A DNA stretch of 34,226 nucleotides. Origin: an uncultured Roseburia sp. Its GTDB lineage: Bacteria > Bacillota > Clostridia > Lachnospirales > Lachnospiraceae. The notes below the pieces were generated by a model that was not told where the DNA came from, searched no databases, and worked only from the letters and a program-made list of their open reading frames with translations. This document shows, one piece after another, positions 22,135-31,275 of this stretch. The stretch covers positions 1 to 34,226 of the forward strand of contig CAKRDK010000025.1 of the NCBI GenBank assembly GCA_934309475.1. Reading direction: 5' to 3'. A program made the position numbers and the translations under genes. Numbering within the stretch: the first letter of the stretch is position 1; every line of letters begins with the position of its first letter.

Positions 22135-23876
22135 TAAATAATCCCCTCCTGTCCACTGTATAACTCCGTACCGGTAAAATAATAATCACTTGTTACCATC
22201 GAATATCCCCGGCATGATGCCGTTGCAATAAAACCTCCTGTAAGGTCTAAATCCTGTGATTCTATCAGCGTGGCGGATACATTTCGATTTCTATCTGTAA
22301 TGGTAACCCAATCGCCAACTTTCTCTGCATTGACCAGATACCTCATGCTTACCATTTTCCTAAGCAGATAATATTTTAAAAGACTTTCCGCCCTGTCCGC
22401 GATAAGCTCCATATTGTAAAGTGTGATGCCGGAAAACTCTTTGATATTCTCACTTTCCCCCGCATCTATCTGAGATACATTCTTGACATATTTAATGCTT
22501 GTCTCTGTGTATTCGCAGCCAGATATAACACATGTTCCGGTTTTTGACATTTTAATGACAGCATAATTTGTCTTTGCCGTCACAAGTGTTCCACCTTTAA
22601 CGGAAATCGTATCCGGATCCACTGGATTTGAAAATTCAATCGTGTTTTCCCCGAAAATCAATGTGTCATTATACAGCTCCGTGCTCTCGGTTCCCGGTGC
22701 ATAGCCGCTAACCTCAATCGACACTCCGCTGATATATTCATCCAAAGATATCTGCGTATTACCGTTGAACTTCCGGTCTGTTCCGACATTGCTTGAAACA
22801 TATCGGTTCGGCATAAACACCTTAATCATGTCACTGCGCTGGCAGTCCGCCACTGCCCCAACCGCAAAGCAAACCATCTGCAAGGCTTCCCTGCATGACA
22901 TAATCTTCAAGCACCCGGACACTGTCAGCTTTGCAACCTCTTCCTCAATTTCATACTTTGTCACACCGGCAGCCCCAAAAATTGCTTTTAAAATGTTTCC
23001 TACAGTTTCCCCATCGTATCTTTCCCCATCGCGGAACTTGTAATTATCCATCAACCCGATTCGGTCAATGAGGTCAAAGGATGCGATATTGTTCTGAAAA
23101 GACTTCTTATCGAGAAAATATGTTCCGACCGGAATCTCTTTTCCGTCCTTTTTCTCGGTAAGTGTAACTTCCTGCGTCTTCTGAATCGCCTTCCATGCCC
23201 CATTTTCATTTCCAAAGTCAAAATCATTGTTTTCATCCACAATGGCTATGCTGGCGGTATTAATAGCAAGTGTGCTCCCTGTCTCGTCAATTTCCTCATG
23301 AACAGACGCGCTCTGTATCAAATCATCCTGCCACTGCAAATACAATCCATATAGCACATACTGCAGCTTGATATATCTGTTAGGCAGTCGTGTTTTCTGA
23401 AATTCAATGACAACCTTTTGGAAATTCGTCACATAATCTCTGCACACATAAATCAATCCATCCGGATAGAACACCGATGATTTTATCTTGCTGCCGCCGG
23501 CGGAATAATAACTCACCTTAACTTCTGCCGGATAATCATCGGCAAAATACAGTGTCACGCCGCCGCTAGAATGATTCGTCTTAAAGGCTGCCGTAAATGT
23601 AGGATTGCTTGAAAAAGTACAATCTTCTCCACTCTTTTGCTCCGACCAAAACGCTATATCCTTTGGTGCTGCCGGCATAACCGTTTTACTTCCATTTAAA
23701 ATAAATTGGTTTAATTCCAGCGTTCCATACTCTTTCTGGGTGCTCTCCATATCATTTGAAAAGAGAGAAAGATTTCCAATGCTCTGCGCCGTAGATGCCG
23801 TAACCACAGCATCTGCAAGCGCGGTTACGTCTATGAACTTCATTTCTGCTTTACAACTTGTACTTGTTCTTGCCAT
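22134..23876 (-). CDS. Phage tail/baseplate protein (host-contact, long)
   Basis: 580 aa, GGAGGG before the ATG at 23874-23876. No enzymatic motif. Beta-rich, with an N-terminal ~190 residues including LYFADDYPAEVKVSYYSAGG, a central part with TYFLDKKSFQNNIASFDLID and FGAAGVTKYEIEEEVAKL, and a C-terminal part ending YYFTGTELYSGQEG. The pattern of a strand-rich hub and the position just after the tape measure and a small distal-tail-like gene suggest the baseplate hub/tail protein. Function by position. Confidence 0.7.
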   Translation of the reverse strand: MARTSTSCKAEMKFIDVTALADAVVTASTAQSIGNLSLFSNDMESTQKEYGTLELNQFILNGSKTVMPAAPKDIAFWSEQKSGEDCTFSSNPTFTAAFKTNHSSGGVTLYFADDYPAEVKVSYYSAGGSKIKSSVFYPDGLIYVCRDYVTNFQKVVIEFQKTRLPNRYIKLQYVLYGLYLQWQDDLIQSASVHEEIDETGSTLAINTASIAIVDENNDFDFGNENGAWKAIQKTQEVTLTEKKDGKEIPVGTYFLDKKSFQNNIASFDLIDRIGLMDNYKFRDGERYDGETVGNILKAIFGAAGVTKYEIEEEVAKLTVSGCLKIMSCREALQMVCFAVGAVADCQRSDMIKVFMPNRYVSSNVGTDRKFNGNTQISLDEYISGVSIEVSGYAPGTESTELYNDTLIFGENTIEFSNPVDPDTISVKGGTLVTAKTNYAVIKMSKTGTCVISGCEYTETSIKYVKNVSQIDAGESENIKEFSGITLYNMELIADRAESLLKYYLLRKMVSMRYLVNAEKVGDWVTITDRNRNVSATLIESQDLDLTGGFIATASCRGYSMVTSDYYFTGTELYSGQEGII

Positions 23877-23886
23877 AACTTCCCTC

Positions 23887-24279
23887 CTATGGTGTCTTAA
23901 ACGGCTTCTTGCTTGTCATCTTCCATGTCAGGCTCTTGTACTGTGCGCCTGTAGCCAGCACCTTTTCCACCTCGTCCGAAATGCTCGAAAAGTAACCGTA
24001 GAAATCAAACTGCTTGCCTGCATCCGGCAAGATGACATGATGAAAACGATTTGTACAATCCGTGATATGCTCAAAAAGCGCATCGTAAGTACCTGCATCA
24101 TCAATCAAACCGATATTTACGGTGTAATTCTTATAAATTCCTATGGTTTCAATCTTAATATCGCCGTCCTCAGTTCGTTCAGCATACTTTTCCAAAAAGT
24201 CCGCCGTCCGCTTAATAGACACAAGAGGGATATTATATATAGTTCCATCAATGATAAGTCCCTGTGTGTAATCTGGCAT
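23887..24279 (-). CDS. Phage distal-tail-like small protein
   Basis: 130 aa, with AAGGAGGGG before the ATG at 24277-24279. Beta-rich (TQGLIIDGTIYNIPLVSIKR, TIGIYKNYTVNIGLID, SLTWKMTSKKPFK). It lies directly after the tape measure and before the 580 aa baseplate protein, the usual place of a distal tail protein, but is shorter than typical Dit (~200-250 aa). Could be the N-terminal ring domain alone. Confidence 0.65.
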   Translation of the reverse strand: MPDYTQGLIIDGTIYNIPLVSIKRTADFLEKYAERTEDGDIKIETIGIYKNYTVNIGLIDDAGTYDALFEHITDCTNRFHHVILPDAGKQFDFYGYFSSISDEVEKVLATGAQYKSLTWKMTSKKPFKTP

Positions 24280-24292
24280 ATTCTACCCCTCC

Positions 24293-27166
24293 TTAAGTAA
24301 ATGATAATCCGATTCGGTTCTGCTCTGCCTGACTGTAAGGATTCATCAGCCGGGCAAACGTCTTGCCGTCGACTTGCAAGTACACTGGCGCATTATTGGC
24401 TGGTGGAATCTTCTCTGCAATCATATCTGCAAGCGGCTCTAAATAAGACAAGTTATTCTCAAGCGGAAGCACTGCTTCACGTCCTGCTTCACCTATGTTT
24501 ACGAGCGTGCTTCCGGTTGTGATACCACCATTAGCTAATTTAGGGATTTGTGGAACCGTAATCATGTTCTCTTTAATCAATCCCTCAAACGGTTTAATAC
24601 CGGCAACGGATACGCTTCTGATTTTATTTAATGCTGCATTCAGCCCATCAAACGGCTTTCTCACAACATCATTAATTCCATCAATCAACGCATTTACAAT
24701 CTTTTTAAAGGATTCTAAAATACCGTCCTTGATGCCACCAAACACGTCTCCGCCATCTGAAAATACTCCACGCACTTTTTCCCATGCATCCGAAAACTTT
24801 TCCTTAAACCAGCCTGCTACATCTGAAAACGGCTTCTTAATTCCGGACCATGCATCTTCAGCATCGGATTTTACCTTGTCCCATTTCTTCTGGATGTTCT
24901 CACGGATATTCTGGAATTTTTCTGTCAGAGATTCTTTGAGGTCAGCCGCTTTTCCGCTGACTTTTTCCTTTATGGAAGACCACTTTGCAACGGCATCCTT
25001 ACGAATATTGGAAAAAGTTCCAGCCACATTCTCTTTGAGACGTGTAAATTTTTCTTTGACCTTGCCCCAAATGTCACCTAATCCCTCTTTCAGTCCATCG
25101 ATAATATATCCACCCATCTCTTTCATAACCTTGGATGGGCTGTGTATTCCAAAGGCATCCTTGAACCCTTTGATAAACGGTTCGAGAATATTCTCGTAAA
25201 TCCACTTTCCGGCATTTGCAAGTGCATCCGTGATGCCGTTCCACAAGCCTAAAATAATATTGCCGCCTGCTTCATCAATGTAACCTTCAAAGTAGCTGCT
25301 AACGTCTCCCCATGCTTCCTTGCATAAGTCCCAGATAGATCCTACCAGGTCGATTGCTGATTTAAACGCGGCACCTAGGAACTCACCGATTGATTTCGCC
25401 GTGTCTTTATAATCGATTCCAGCAAAAAAATCTCCAATCGAATCAATGATATAATGGAGTGTTTCTCCCCAATCTATCCCTTGAATAACACCTGTGAGGA
25501 ATTTATAGAAGCCTGATATCGCCGAGTATATCGTTCCACTGATTTCCCCCCAATTAATAGCACTGAAAAAGGCACCTATTCCGCTTATGATTCCGCTTCC
25601 GAGCGACTTCCAATCTGTATTATCAAAGATTCCTTTGAGGGTAGAAAAAAGACCTGTAACCAAACTTCCACCCGTATCGCCTGCTGCAGCCCAATCAATC
25701 GTGTTAATTGCACCGGTGATGCCGTTTCCAATGGACTGACCGAATGTACTCCAATCAAACGTCTTAATAAATGCCTGCGCCGTATATATAGCGGTATTAA
25801 TACCATTTCCAATCGTCTGACCTACTAACGTCCAGTCAAGACCTGCAACAAAGCCATTTAAGCCAGTTGCAAGGTTTGTGGCAAAGCCCTTCGTTTTCTT
25901 CTGCACAAAAGCCCAGTCAATCGAGGAAAGGGCATCGTTTACTTTCTGTGCAAGAAGCGAACCCACGCTGAACCAATCACCCGCTTCAATCGCATCTTTG
26001 AAGTTCTGCGTCCAATCTGATATCTCTCCGATTGATTCCTCTTTGAAGCCGCTTCCGTCTGCTCCGCTACTGCCACTGCTGCCACCCGATGAATCACTAC
26101 TGCTTTTATCCAGCACATCCAAATCATCAAAACCAGCAAGGCTTCCTTTTGCCTTATCCGCAGATTTGCTTACTCCATTCAGTGACGATGCGTAATTCTT
26201 ATTCTGTTTGATTGCTTTTGTGTAAGTGGATTTTCCGCTTAAGATGGCAAAAAACTTCGAGAGTGCATTACCTGCTGCACTCAGTTTATTAATAAGCTGT
26301 GTCAGTATCGGGATAACAACATTCAGTATTGGTGCAAACGCCACTGCAAAGCTGTTCTTTAGCTGTGCCGTTGAAGATGTAAAGTCCGACATCGTCTTGT
26401 TATATTCTTTTGAATACACCGCAAGATTCTGTAACCCGGACTTTAAAAACTCCATACCCTTCGACATAATCTGGAACACCGCCATGCTTAAAACCATCTG
26501 CTTCATGGTTCTAAGCAGATTCGAGAATCCTTTATTGGCCTGTTTTGTGCTGGAATGAAGATTTTTCAGCTTTTCCCTAGCCTTTCCAATTGCGCTTCCA
26601 ATATTCGAAAATCCTTTTCTTACACGATTGGCAGCACTCGCCAATTTGCCAGTCTCCTGCGTCTCCTGTTTCATCTTGCTTAATATCTCTGAATGCTTAG
26701 CCTGTGCAATCTGCATCTGAGTACTATAATCAGCATATTGTGCTGAAAGTTTCTGATATTCTTCTGTCTCCGTACCACTCTTGTAGGCAGTACCAGCCGA
26801 TTCCATCTTCGCTTTACTGGCATTCAGTTCCTCAATGGATGCCTTGAGTTTTTGTGCGTCAAGTTCCATTGATTTAAAGGCATTAGAATTTGTTCCTTTG
26901 CCTAACTCCTGCCACTTCTGCATCCGGTCATTTACCGAATTAAGTTTTCCGTAAAGATTCGTCAACTCTTTTTCAACAAGTTTATACTCCTCTGTCGGAA
27001 TCTTGGTATTTTCCAGTTCTTTCATCTTCTTGGATGTTTCGCTTATCTTCTGACCAAGTTTCTCGACACGATTTTGTGCAGAGAGTATCTGGCTTGTCAT
27101 ATCTTTACTGTCAATGTTTACTTTGTAGAGAATTTCTCCATCATACTGTGCTGCGCTCGGTATCAC
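24293..27166 (-). CDS. Phage tail tape measure protein
   Basis: 957 aa with a GTG start that overlaps the Gp15 stop by 4 nt (GTGA); the N-terminus PSAAQYDGEILYKVNIDSKD is typical. Residues ~25-190 form a coiled coil. Hydrophobic helices at ~220-300 (MVLSMAVFQIMSKGMEF, FAVAFAPILNVVIPIL). A Ser/Gly linker is near ~355-375. Then ~6 repeats of about 35-40 residues, each with a (I/L/F/T)DW motif plus a glycine-rich helix (DWSTFGQSIGNGITGAI). Next FGIHSPSKVMKEMGGYIIDG, a lysine-rich helical part, and the C-terminal LVNIGEAGREAVLPLEN. It sets tail length and may help DNA entry. Confidence 0.95.
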   Translation of the reverse strand: MIPSAAQYDGEILYKVNIDSKDMTSQILSAQNRVEKLGQKISETSKKMKELENTKIPTEEYKLVEKELTNLYGKLNSVNDRMQKWQELGKGTNSNAFKSMELDAQKLKASIEELNASKAKMESAGTAYKSGTETEEYQKLSAQYADYSTQMQIAQAKHSEILSKMKQETQETGKLASAANRVRKGFSNIGSAIGKAREKLKNLHSSTKQANKGFSNLLRTMKQMVLSMAVFQIMSKGMEFLKSGLQNLAVYSKEYNKTMSDFTSSTAQLKNSFAVAFAPILNVVIPILTQLINKLSAAGNALSKFFAILSGKSTYTKAIKQNKNYASSLNGVSKSADKAKGSLAGFDDLDVLDKSSSDSSGGSSGSSGADGSGFKEESIGEISDWTQNFKDAIEAGDWFSVGSLLAQKVNDALSSIDWAFVQKKTKGFATNLATGLNGFVAGLDWTLVGQTIGNGINTAIYTAQAFIKTFDWSTFGQSIGNGITGAINTIDWAAAGDTGGSLVTGLFSTLKGIFDNTDWKSLGSGIISGIGAFFSAINWGEISGTIYSAISGFYKFLTGVIQGIDWGETLHYIIDSIGDFFAGIDYKDTAKSIGEFLGAAFKSAIDLVGSIWDLCKEAWGDVSSYFEGYIDEAGGNIILGLWNGITDALANAGKWIYENILEPFIKGFKDAFGIHSPSKVMKEMGGYIIDGLKEGLGDIWGKVKEKFTRLKENVAGTFSNIRKDAVAKWSSIKEKVSGKAADLKESLTEKFQNIRENIQKKWDKVKSDAEDAWSGIKKPFSDVAGWFKEKFSDAWEKVRGVFSDGGDVFGGIKDGILESFKKIVNALIDGINDVVRKPFDGLNAALNKIRSVSVAGIKPFEGLIKENMITVPQIPKLANGGITTGSTLVNIGEAGREAVLPLENNLSYLEPLADMIAEKIPPANNAPVYLQVDGKTFARLMNPYSQAEQNRIGLSFT

Positions 27167-27795
27167 CTCTTTTCAAACTGCCTTAAGGCTTCCTTTTCAG
27201 CCTGCCTTTTCGCTTTCATGCGGTTTCTGATTGCATCTACATCATCTATTTTTTTCTTCTCTTCCTCGGTATACTCCCGGCTCTCTTTCGGCTCGTCCAA
27301 TCCATATATGTACTGGGCTTCCATGATTGCCGTTTTCTCGTCTTTCGACATTCCCTTCTTAATCTTTTTCCGGCGAATCTCGATTACCTGTAGAAAAGAA
27401 GATTGCCGCTGCGGCATGTTCCACAGCATCCCCATGAACTCCCACCAATGTATATCAGCTTCATTCAGATTGATGCCATATATCTGGCGAAAATCTGCGT
27501 AAATGCGCCATTGGTCTTTCTCAAAATCAAGAAGTTTACGCTTTTGCTTTTCCCTCGGACTACGGTCGTGACACCAGCCATTCAAAAACCAACTGACACA
27601 TTCATCCAGCTCTTCCCCGACAGGACAGTTATCAGTATCTGCAAAAAGCAATTCCTTTAATGTCTGTGTTCTTTCAAAGTCTGTAAGCTCCCTATCCTCA
27701 AATAAAAGGTATATCTGCACTCCGACCTGAAACCATGTATTCAGCCGGTAATCCTTCCACTTCTCCGGCAGTTCCTCATATAATACATTATTCAT
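27163..27795 (-). CDS. Bacteriophage Gp15-family tail protein
   Basis: 210 aa. NTWFQVGVQIYLLFEDREL, VSWFLNGWCHDRS and ADIHWWEFMGMLWNMP match, from memory, the phage Gp15 family that sits between the tail chaperone and the tape measure. The C-terminal ~50 residues are highly charged. The ATG at 27793-27795 overlaps the upstream chaperone gene by 8 nt. Probably the tape-measure chaperone partner (GT-like role). Confidence 0.85.
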   Translation of the reverse strand: MNNVLYEELPEKWKDYRLNTWFQVGVQIYLLFEDRELTDFERTQTLKELLFADTDNCPVGEELDECVSWFLNGWCHDRSPREKQKRKLLDFEKDQWRIYADFRQIYGINLNEADIHWWEFMGMLWNMPQRQSSFLQVIEIRRKKIKKGMSKDEKTAIMEAQYIYGLDEPKESREYTEEEKKKIDDVDAIRNRMKAKRQAEKEALRQFEKR

Positions 27796-28312
27796 CTACA
27801 CCATTCTTTTCCCTGTGCTCCTGAATCAATTCTTCTTTCGTCTTGGTATGCTTGCCCCTTTTGCTGGCACTGTATTTCTGTCGATTCCGTTTGATACGTT
27901 TTCCATATGCCTCTTCCATAACCGGGAGAAGAGAATCAATCAACTCTGTGATAGCAGCTTCATCCGGTACAAAGTCCTCATCCAGTTCATAATTTTCACG
28001 AAATACTTTTGCGGTGAATCCATCCCCGAACATCTCATCAAATTCTTTTAAGGCATCACGGGAAAAATCGACATACTCTTTTGCATAATCCTTTATGGCT
28101 TCCAGACTATCCCCGTCTTTATACTTCTTTCCGACCGCTTCCATGTTCGCCTTCGCTCTGTCTGCAAGCATCTGCAAGTTGTCGTACATGGTTGCAAACT
28201 TCTCAAAAATTCTGGCATCCGCCGTATTTAACACAACCTCGTCGCCATAGCTGTTCACCTTTACATGAAACAAGCTGTTATTAAAATTTAATACACTCTG
28301 ATTATTTTCCAT
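27788..28312 (-). CDS. Phage tail assembly chaperone-like protein
   Basis: 174 aa, helical and acidic with a basic C-terminus (KRIKRNRQKYSASKRGK). N-terminal segment VLNFNNSLFHVKVNSYGDEV, then DARIFEKFATMYDNLQMLAD and EYVDFSRDALKEFDEMFGD resemble a family found between tail tube and Gp15 genes in Clostridia phages, expected to be the gpG-type chaperone. AAAGGA precedes the ATG. Assignment rests mostly on position. Confidence 0.7.
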   Translation of the reverse strand: MENNQSVLNFNNSLFHVKVNSYGDEVVLNTADARIFEKFATMYDNLQMLADRAKANMEAVGKKYKDGDSLEAIKDYAKEYVDFSRDALKEFDEMFGDGFTAKVFRENYELDEDFVPDEAAITELIDSLLPVMEEAYGKRIKRNRQKYSASKRGKHTKTKEELIQEHREKNGVDE

Positions 28313-28336
28313 CTAAATTACCATCCTTTCAGAAAC

Positions 28337-28365
28337 CGGGGCACGACTGAAAGGAACGCACCCCG
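28337..28365 (-). terminator. Hairpin between tail tube and chaperone genes
   Basis: CGGGGTGCG pairs with CGTGCCCCG (two G-U pairs), 11 nt loop, 25 bp after the tail tube stop. No U-run follows, so it is more likely a partial attenuator that keeps the tube protein in excess over the downstream genes. Confidence 0.4.
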
Positions 28366-28390
28366 ATTATGCTAATTTGAAATTAACACC

Positions 28391-28894
28391 TTATTCGCTT
28401 GCTGTTGACGTCTTAGCAGCCCATGTGTAACCGCTCTCCGAAATGGTGATTGTTCCAAGTTCAACCTCACCATTTCCGCTAATCTGAATAGCAGATGTCA
28501 GCACATCTCCACCAGATCCTCCCGTACTTGACGGGGCTACTACAACCGGAACTCTGATACAATCGCCTGCACCACCCGTAATATCAGATTTGTAATATCT
28601 GTAATAATAAGTATTACAAGCATCCCCCGTCGGGAACTGTTTGAATCCCTCATTGATTGCATCCTGGAAGTCATCGTCAAGATACTCTCTCTCCGGTGAC
28701 ATTGAAAATTCATAACCTTTTAACGTGGATGCTTTTGCCTTCATGTTGACGTACTGTGTACTTTCTACGTCTGGACCCCAGTCCTCTGTAAGCTCTGTAA
28801 ATCCATCGCCCATTTCCACGATTTTAGGTGTCTTGCCACCTAACCATGAACCGATGTCTAACAGAGATACCATATTTGTTCTATCCTGTGCCAT
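28391..28894 (-). CDS. Phage major tail (tube) protein
   Basis: 167 aa, AGGAGG before the ATG. N-terminus MAQDRTNMVSLLDIGSWLG, then DGFTELTEDWGPDVESTQY and STLKGYEFSMSPEREYLD, which resemble tube proteins of Firmicutes siphoviruses. The C-terminal portion (GEVELGTITISESGYTWAA) is beta-rich and polymerises as hexameric rings in the family. Followed by a hairpin. Confidence 0.85.
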   Translation of the reverse strand: MAQDRTNMVSLLDIGSWLGGKTPKIVEMGDGFTELTEDWGPDVESTQYVNMKAKASTLKGYEFSMSPEREYLDDDFQDAINEGFKQFPTGDACNTYYYRYYKSDITGGAGDCIRVPVVVAPSSTGGSGGDVLTSAIQISGNGEVELGTITISESGYTWAAKTSTASE

Positions 28895-28905
28895 GTGTTT
28901 TCCTC

Positions 28906-29361
28906 CTATTTTTTATAAAAATACTTAAGCTGCATATTCACAGCATACATAACCGTTTTTTCGTCCTGACCTCCACTGAATACCTGTGAAGTACGGTTAA
29001 TGGACTGCAGCGTCAGATGTGGGTCTTTAAATTCGATGCCGCTCTCTTCCATCCATGATGCCAAATCATTTAACATCTGCTGCGCATCCAAACTCGCCTT
29101 GTTGGTGGTCGCCGAACACTTGTAAATCATCTGAAATGGCATCTGTGCTACATAGCTGCCGCTGATATACTTTTTCAGATATACTGCGCCCTGCAGCGGG
29201 AACACGCCGATGGACCTGTCCTCATTGATGGAATTCCATTTCACGGTTGAATTGTCCGCCTTAAATCCCCGGGGATAATCCGGATATGCCATCACCAATG
29301 CAAGAAGCCCTTTTCCTGCATTCTCTGCATCCTGGATGGTAAGTTTTTCTGCTTCTGCCAT
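28906..29361 (-). CDS. Phage tail terminator / minor capsid-type protein
   Basis: 151 aa. AGGAGG is supplied by the last codons of the upstream gene and the ATG directly follows its stop, so the pair is coupled. Segments YISGSYVAQMPFQMIYKC, ASLDAQQMLNDLASWMEESG and the DPHLTLQSINRTSQVFSGGQ block are typical of the tail-terminator-like (minor capsid) proteins just upstream of tail tube genes. Confidence 0.75.
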   Translation of the reverse strand: MAEAEKLTIQDAENAGKGLLALVMAYPDYPRGFKADNSTVKWNSINEDRSIGVFPLQGAVYLKKYISGSYVAQMPFQMIYKCSATTNKASLDAQQMLNDLASWMEESGIEFKDPHLTLQSINRTSQVFSGGQDEKTVMYAVNMQLKYFYKK

Positions 29362-29796
29362 TTATACACCTCCTACCTCAAAATGTGGCAAGATATCCTC
29401 ATACTTGTCTACGGTCGTGACCTTATAAACATCATCGAAGTTCTCATGCATCCACTCATACGCACACTCTTCCGGCAGTTCCACATCTGTGCAATCTCCC
29501 TTAACGAAGAAATCCTCCGTAGGGTGGAATGTGATATAGTTCTGTTTTTCCTCTTCCGGCAGTGCATCCCATGCTTTCGGGGTAAGGTAAGGCTTGAACG
29601 TTTTGTTGACGTCAACAAAACCTATGTATAGTTTCACTGCATCTGCGCTGTCCATGCCACTCTTGGAGACGTTTGCTCCCTTGGTTTCCACAAGGTCTAC
29701 ATCATTGAGTAATGTCGGGTAATAGGTCTCTTCCTCGGTATCCGCATTGTATGAGCGGTTGAAAAGGGTAACTGTCTTATTATCGAAAAATCCCAT
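29362..29796 (-). CDS. Phage head-closure-position protein
   Basis: 144 aa from the ATG at 29794-29796 (GGGGG upstream), 1 bp after the connector stop; the longer open frame upstream only overlaps the connector gene. MGFFDNKTVTLFNRSYN, LVETKGANVSKSGMDSADA and VKLYIGFVDVN are strand-rich. It sits where the head-tail stopper lies. I recall similar proteins under a DUF name (DUF6751) but cannot verify. Confidence 0.75.
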   Translation of the reverse strand: MGFFDNKTVTLFNRSYNADTEEETYYPTLLNDVDLVETKGANVSKSGMDSADAVKLYIGFVDVNKTFKPYLTPKAWDALPEEEKQNYITFHPTEDFFVKGDCTDVELPEECAYEWMHENFDDVYKVTTVDKYEDILPHFEVGGV

Positions 29797-29797
29797 C

Positions 29798-30202
29798 TCA
29801 TACCCCCGCATACAGCAATCCGGTGCCGGACAAGTATTCGCACACCGTGTCGTAACACAACCGGTTCTGTGCCACCTTATCCCCAAGCACCTTATCAATA
29901 AGTGTCTCATTACTTCCAAAGCTGATTGACCGCCCGCCAGAGGACATTGACTTGACATTTCCGCCGTTTTCATCGTTGGCATGTGCCGTCTTGTAATCAA
30001 TCTGATAAAGGGTGTCTGCAAGGGCACACACGGCTTTCTGAATCTTCTCGTCATATTCTGCCAAGGATTCCTCCGTAATGTTCCCATTTGTCAGATAGTC
30101 AAGTTTTTCGCTTGCCCGGTCATTCCACTTAGGGAAAAGGGATTCCTCGATAGAATCCCCATAGTATTTTTCTTTGTAGAAGTCATATGTGGTATATCCC
30201 AT
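29798..30202 (-). CDS. Phage head-tail connector (adaptor) protein
   Basis: 134 aa, all-helical profile (ESLFPKWNDRASEKLDYLTN, EKIQKAVCALADTLYQID) and short Gly/Ser loop SSGGRSISFGSNE, as in the gp6/gp15-like adaptor family. AAGGGGG before the ATG at 30200-30202, 17 bp after the capsid stop. It would bind the portal, whose gene is not in the window. Confidence 0.85.
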   Translation of the reverse strand: MGYTTYDFYKEKYYGDSIEESLFPKWNDRASEKLDYLTNGNITEESLAEYDEKIQKAVCALADTLYQIDYKTAHANDENGGNVKSMSSGGRSISFGSNETLIDKVLGDKVAQNRLCYDTVCEYLSGTGLLYAGV

Positions 30203-30219
30203 CCTGGAATCCCCCTTTC

Positions 30220-31272
30220 TTATCCCCTGGTAACAATCTGTGCAATATTGATTGCCTTTACCGGGTAGTAATCCGGCTTAGATGTAGAGTTATTCTGTGC
30301 AATTTCCCAGTTCGAACCAGTTTCTAACTGTGTATTGGTTGGGGACACCACGCCGGTATTCTTCCATGAGATACCATACGGAGCAAATACTTTTCTCTGT
30401 CTGGTATACAGCGTATCTTCGCCGCCGTTCTTTGCCGGGTTTCTGTCCATCTCAGACGGAACTTTCACACCACAGTTGGTATACTCAATCGCTCCATTCC
30501 CCAGTACATAGGTGGTATACTTCGTGTATCCATCGCCTGCACCACCGGAGGACTCCTCAACTTCCTCAACCGGCATAGTGTCGTCAATGAGAACGACCCT
30601 CCCATTTAAGGTGGCAAGTCCTAAATCTCTTTCGATACCGTTAGCATCTGTGTATTTCATATACTCCAGCAGCTTAAGATTCTCCAGATTGGTGGCAATT
30701 ACAGAGTGCATGATTACAAGAGAAAAGTTTGCCTTTTTATCTCCGAGGGCTTTCTGCATTGCATTGTTAAGAGTTGTAGGACCGAAGGTATTTTCCGTTG
30801 CCCCTGTGATATCGTAGGTATGCGCATCTACGAATTTCTTACCCTCTCCGGTACTCATGGAGAACACACCCTTAAGGATGCTAAGAAGCGTATCCTGGTC
30901 TACATCATCCCAGAACTCCGCAACCTCTCCGGCTGCTGCGGAATAGTCATCCCCAGAAATGTCAGACACAAAATCTTTTTCTGTCCATCCCTGTGCTCTG
31001 CCAACTACGATGCGCCCCATAGAATAGTTGCCGCGCTCCTCTGCGGTAATGTCAGTCTTACCATCGTAATTCACGGTCTTGCCGGATAAACGCGCCTTAA
31101 TTAAAGTCGTGATAAAGTTACCGCCCTTCTGGTCCGGCAACAGTGCTGCATACTCGCCACGCTCCACGATTGCCCCGCAATGAATCAACTCATTTAACCG
31201 CAAATTTGGTGTCTCACGTACTGCCGCGTCAAATACTTCGCCGTTAAAATTAACTAAATCAAATAATGCCAT
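30220..31272 (-). CDS. Phage major capsid protein
   Basis: 350 aa, AAGGAG upstream of the ATG. N-terminus MALFDLVNFNGEVFDAAVRE, then GNFITTLIKARLSGKTVNYD, NNAMQKALGDKKANFSLVIM, and GLATLNGRVVLIDDTMPVEE with the C-terminal beta part TKYTTYVLGNGAIEYTNC. This fits HK97-fold coat proteins of the P22-like group used by gut Firmicutes phages. It follows the scaffold gene by 3 bp. Confidence 0.92.
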   Translation of the reverse strand: MALFDLVNFNGEVFDAAVRETPNLRLNELIHCGAIVERGEYAALLPDQKGGNFITTLIKARLSGKTVNYDGKTDITAEERGNYSMGRIVVGRAQGWTEKDFVSDISGDDYSAAAGEVAEFWDDVDQDTLLSILKGVFSMSTGEGKKFVDAHTYDITGATENTFGPTTLNNAMQKALGDKKANFSLVIMHSVIATNLENLKLLEYMKYTDANGIERDLGLATLNGRVVLIDDTMPVEEVEESSGGAGDGYTKYTTYVLGNGAIEYTNCGVKVPSEMDRNPAKNGGEDTLYTRQRKVFAPYGISWKNTGVVSPTNTQLETGSNWEIAQNNSTSKPDYYPVKAINIAQIVTRG

Positions 31273-31275
31273 AGA

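Noticed and set aside
24495..25199. Plus-strand frame of 234 codons inside the tape measure gene
   Set aside because: Antisense shadow of a well-supported phage gene with no start signals and no recognisable product.
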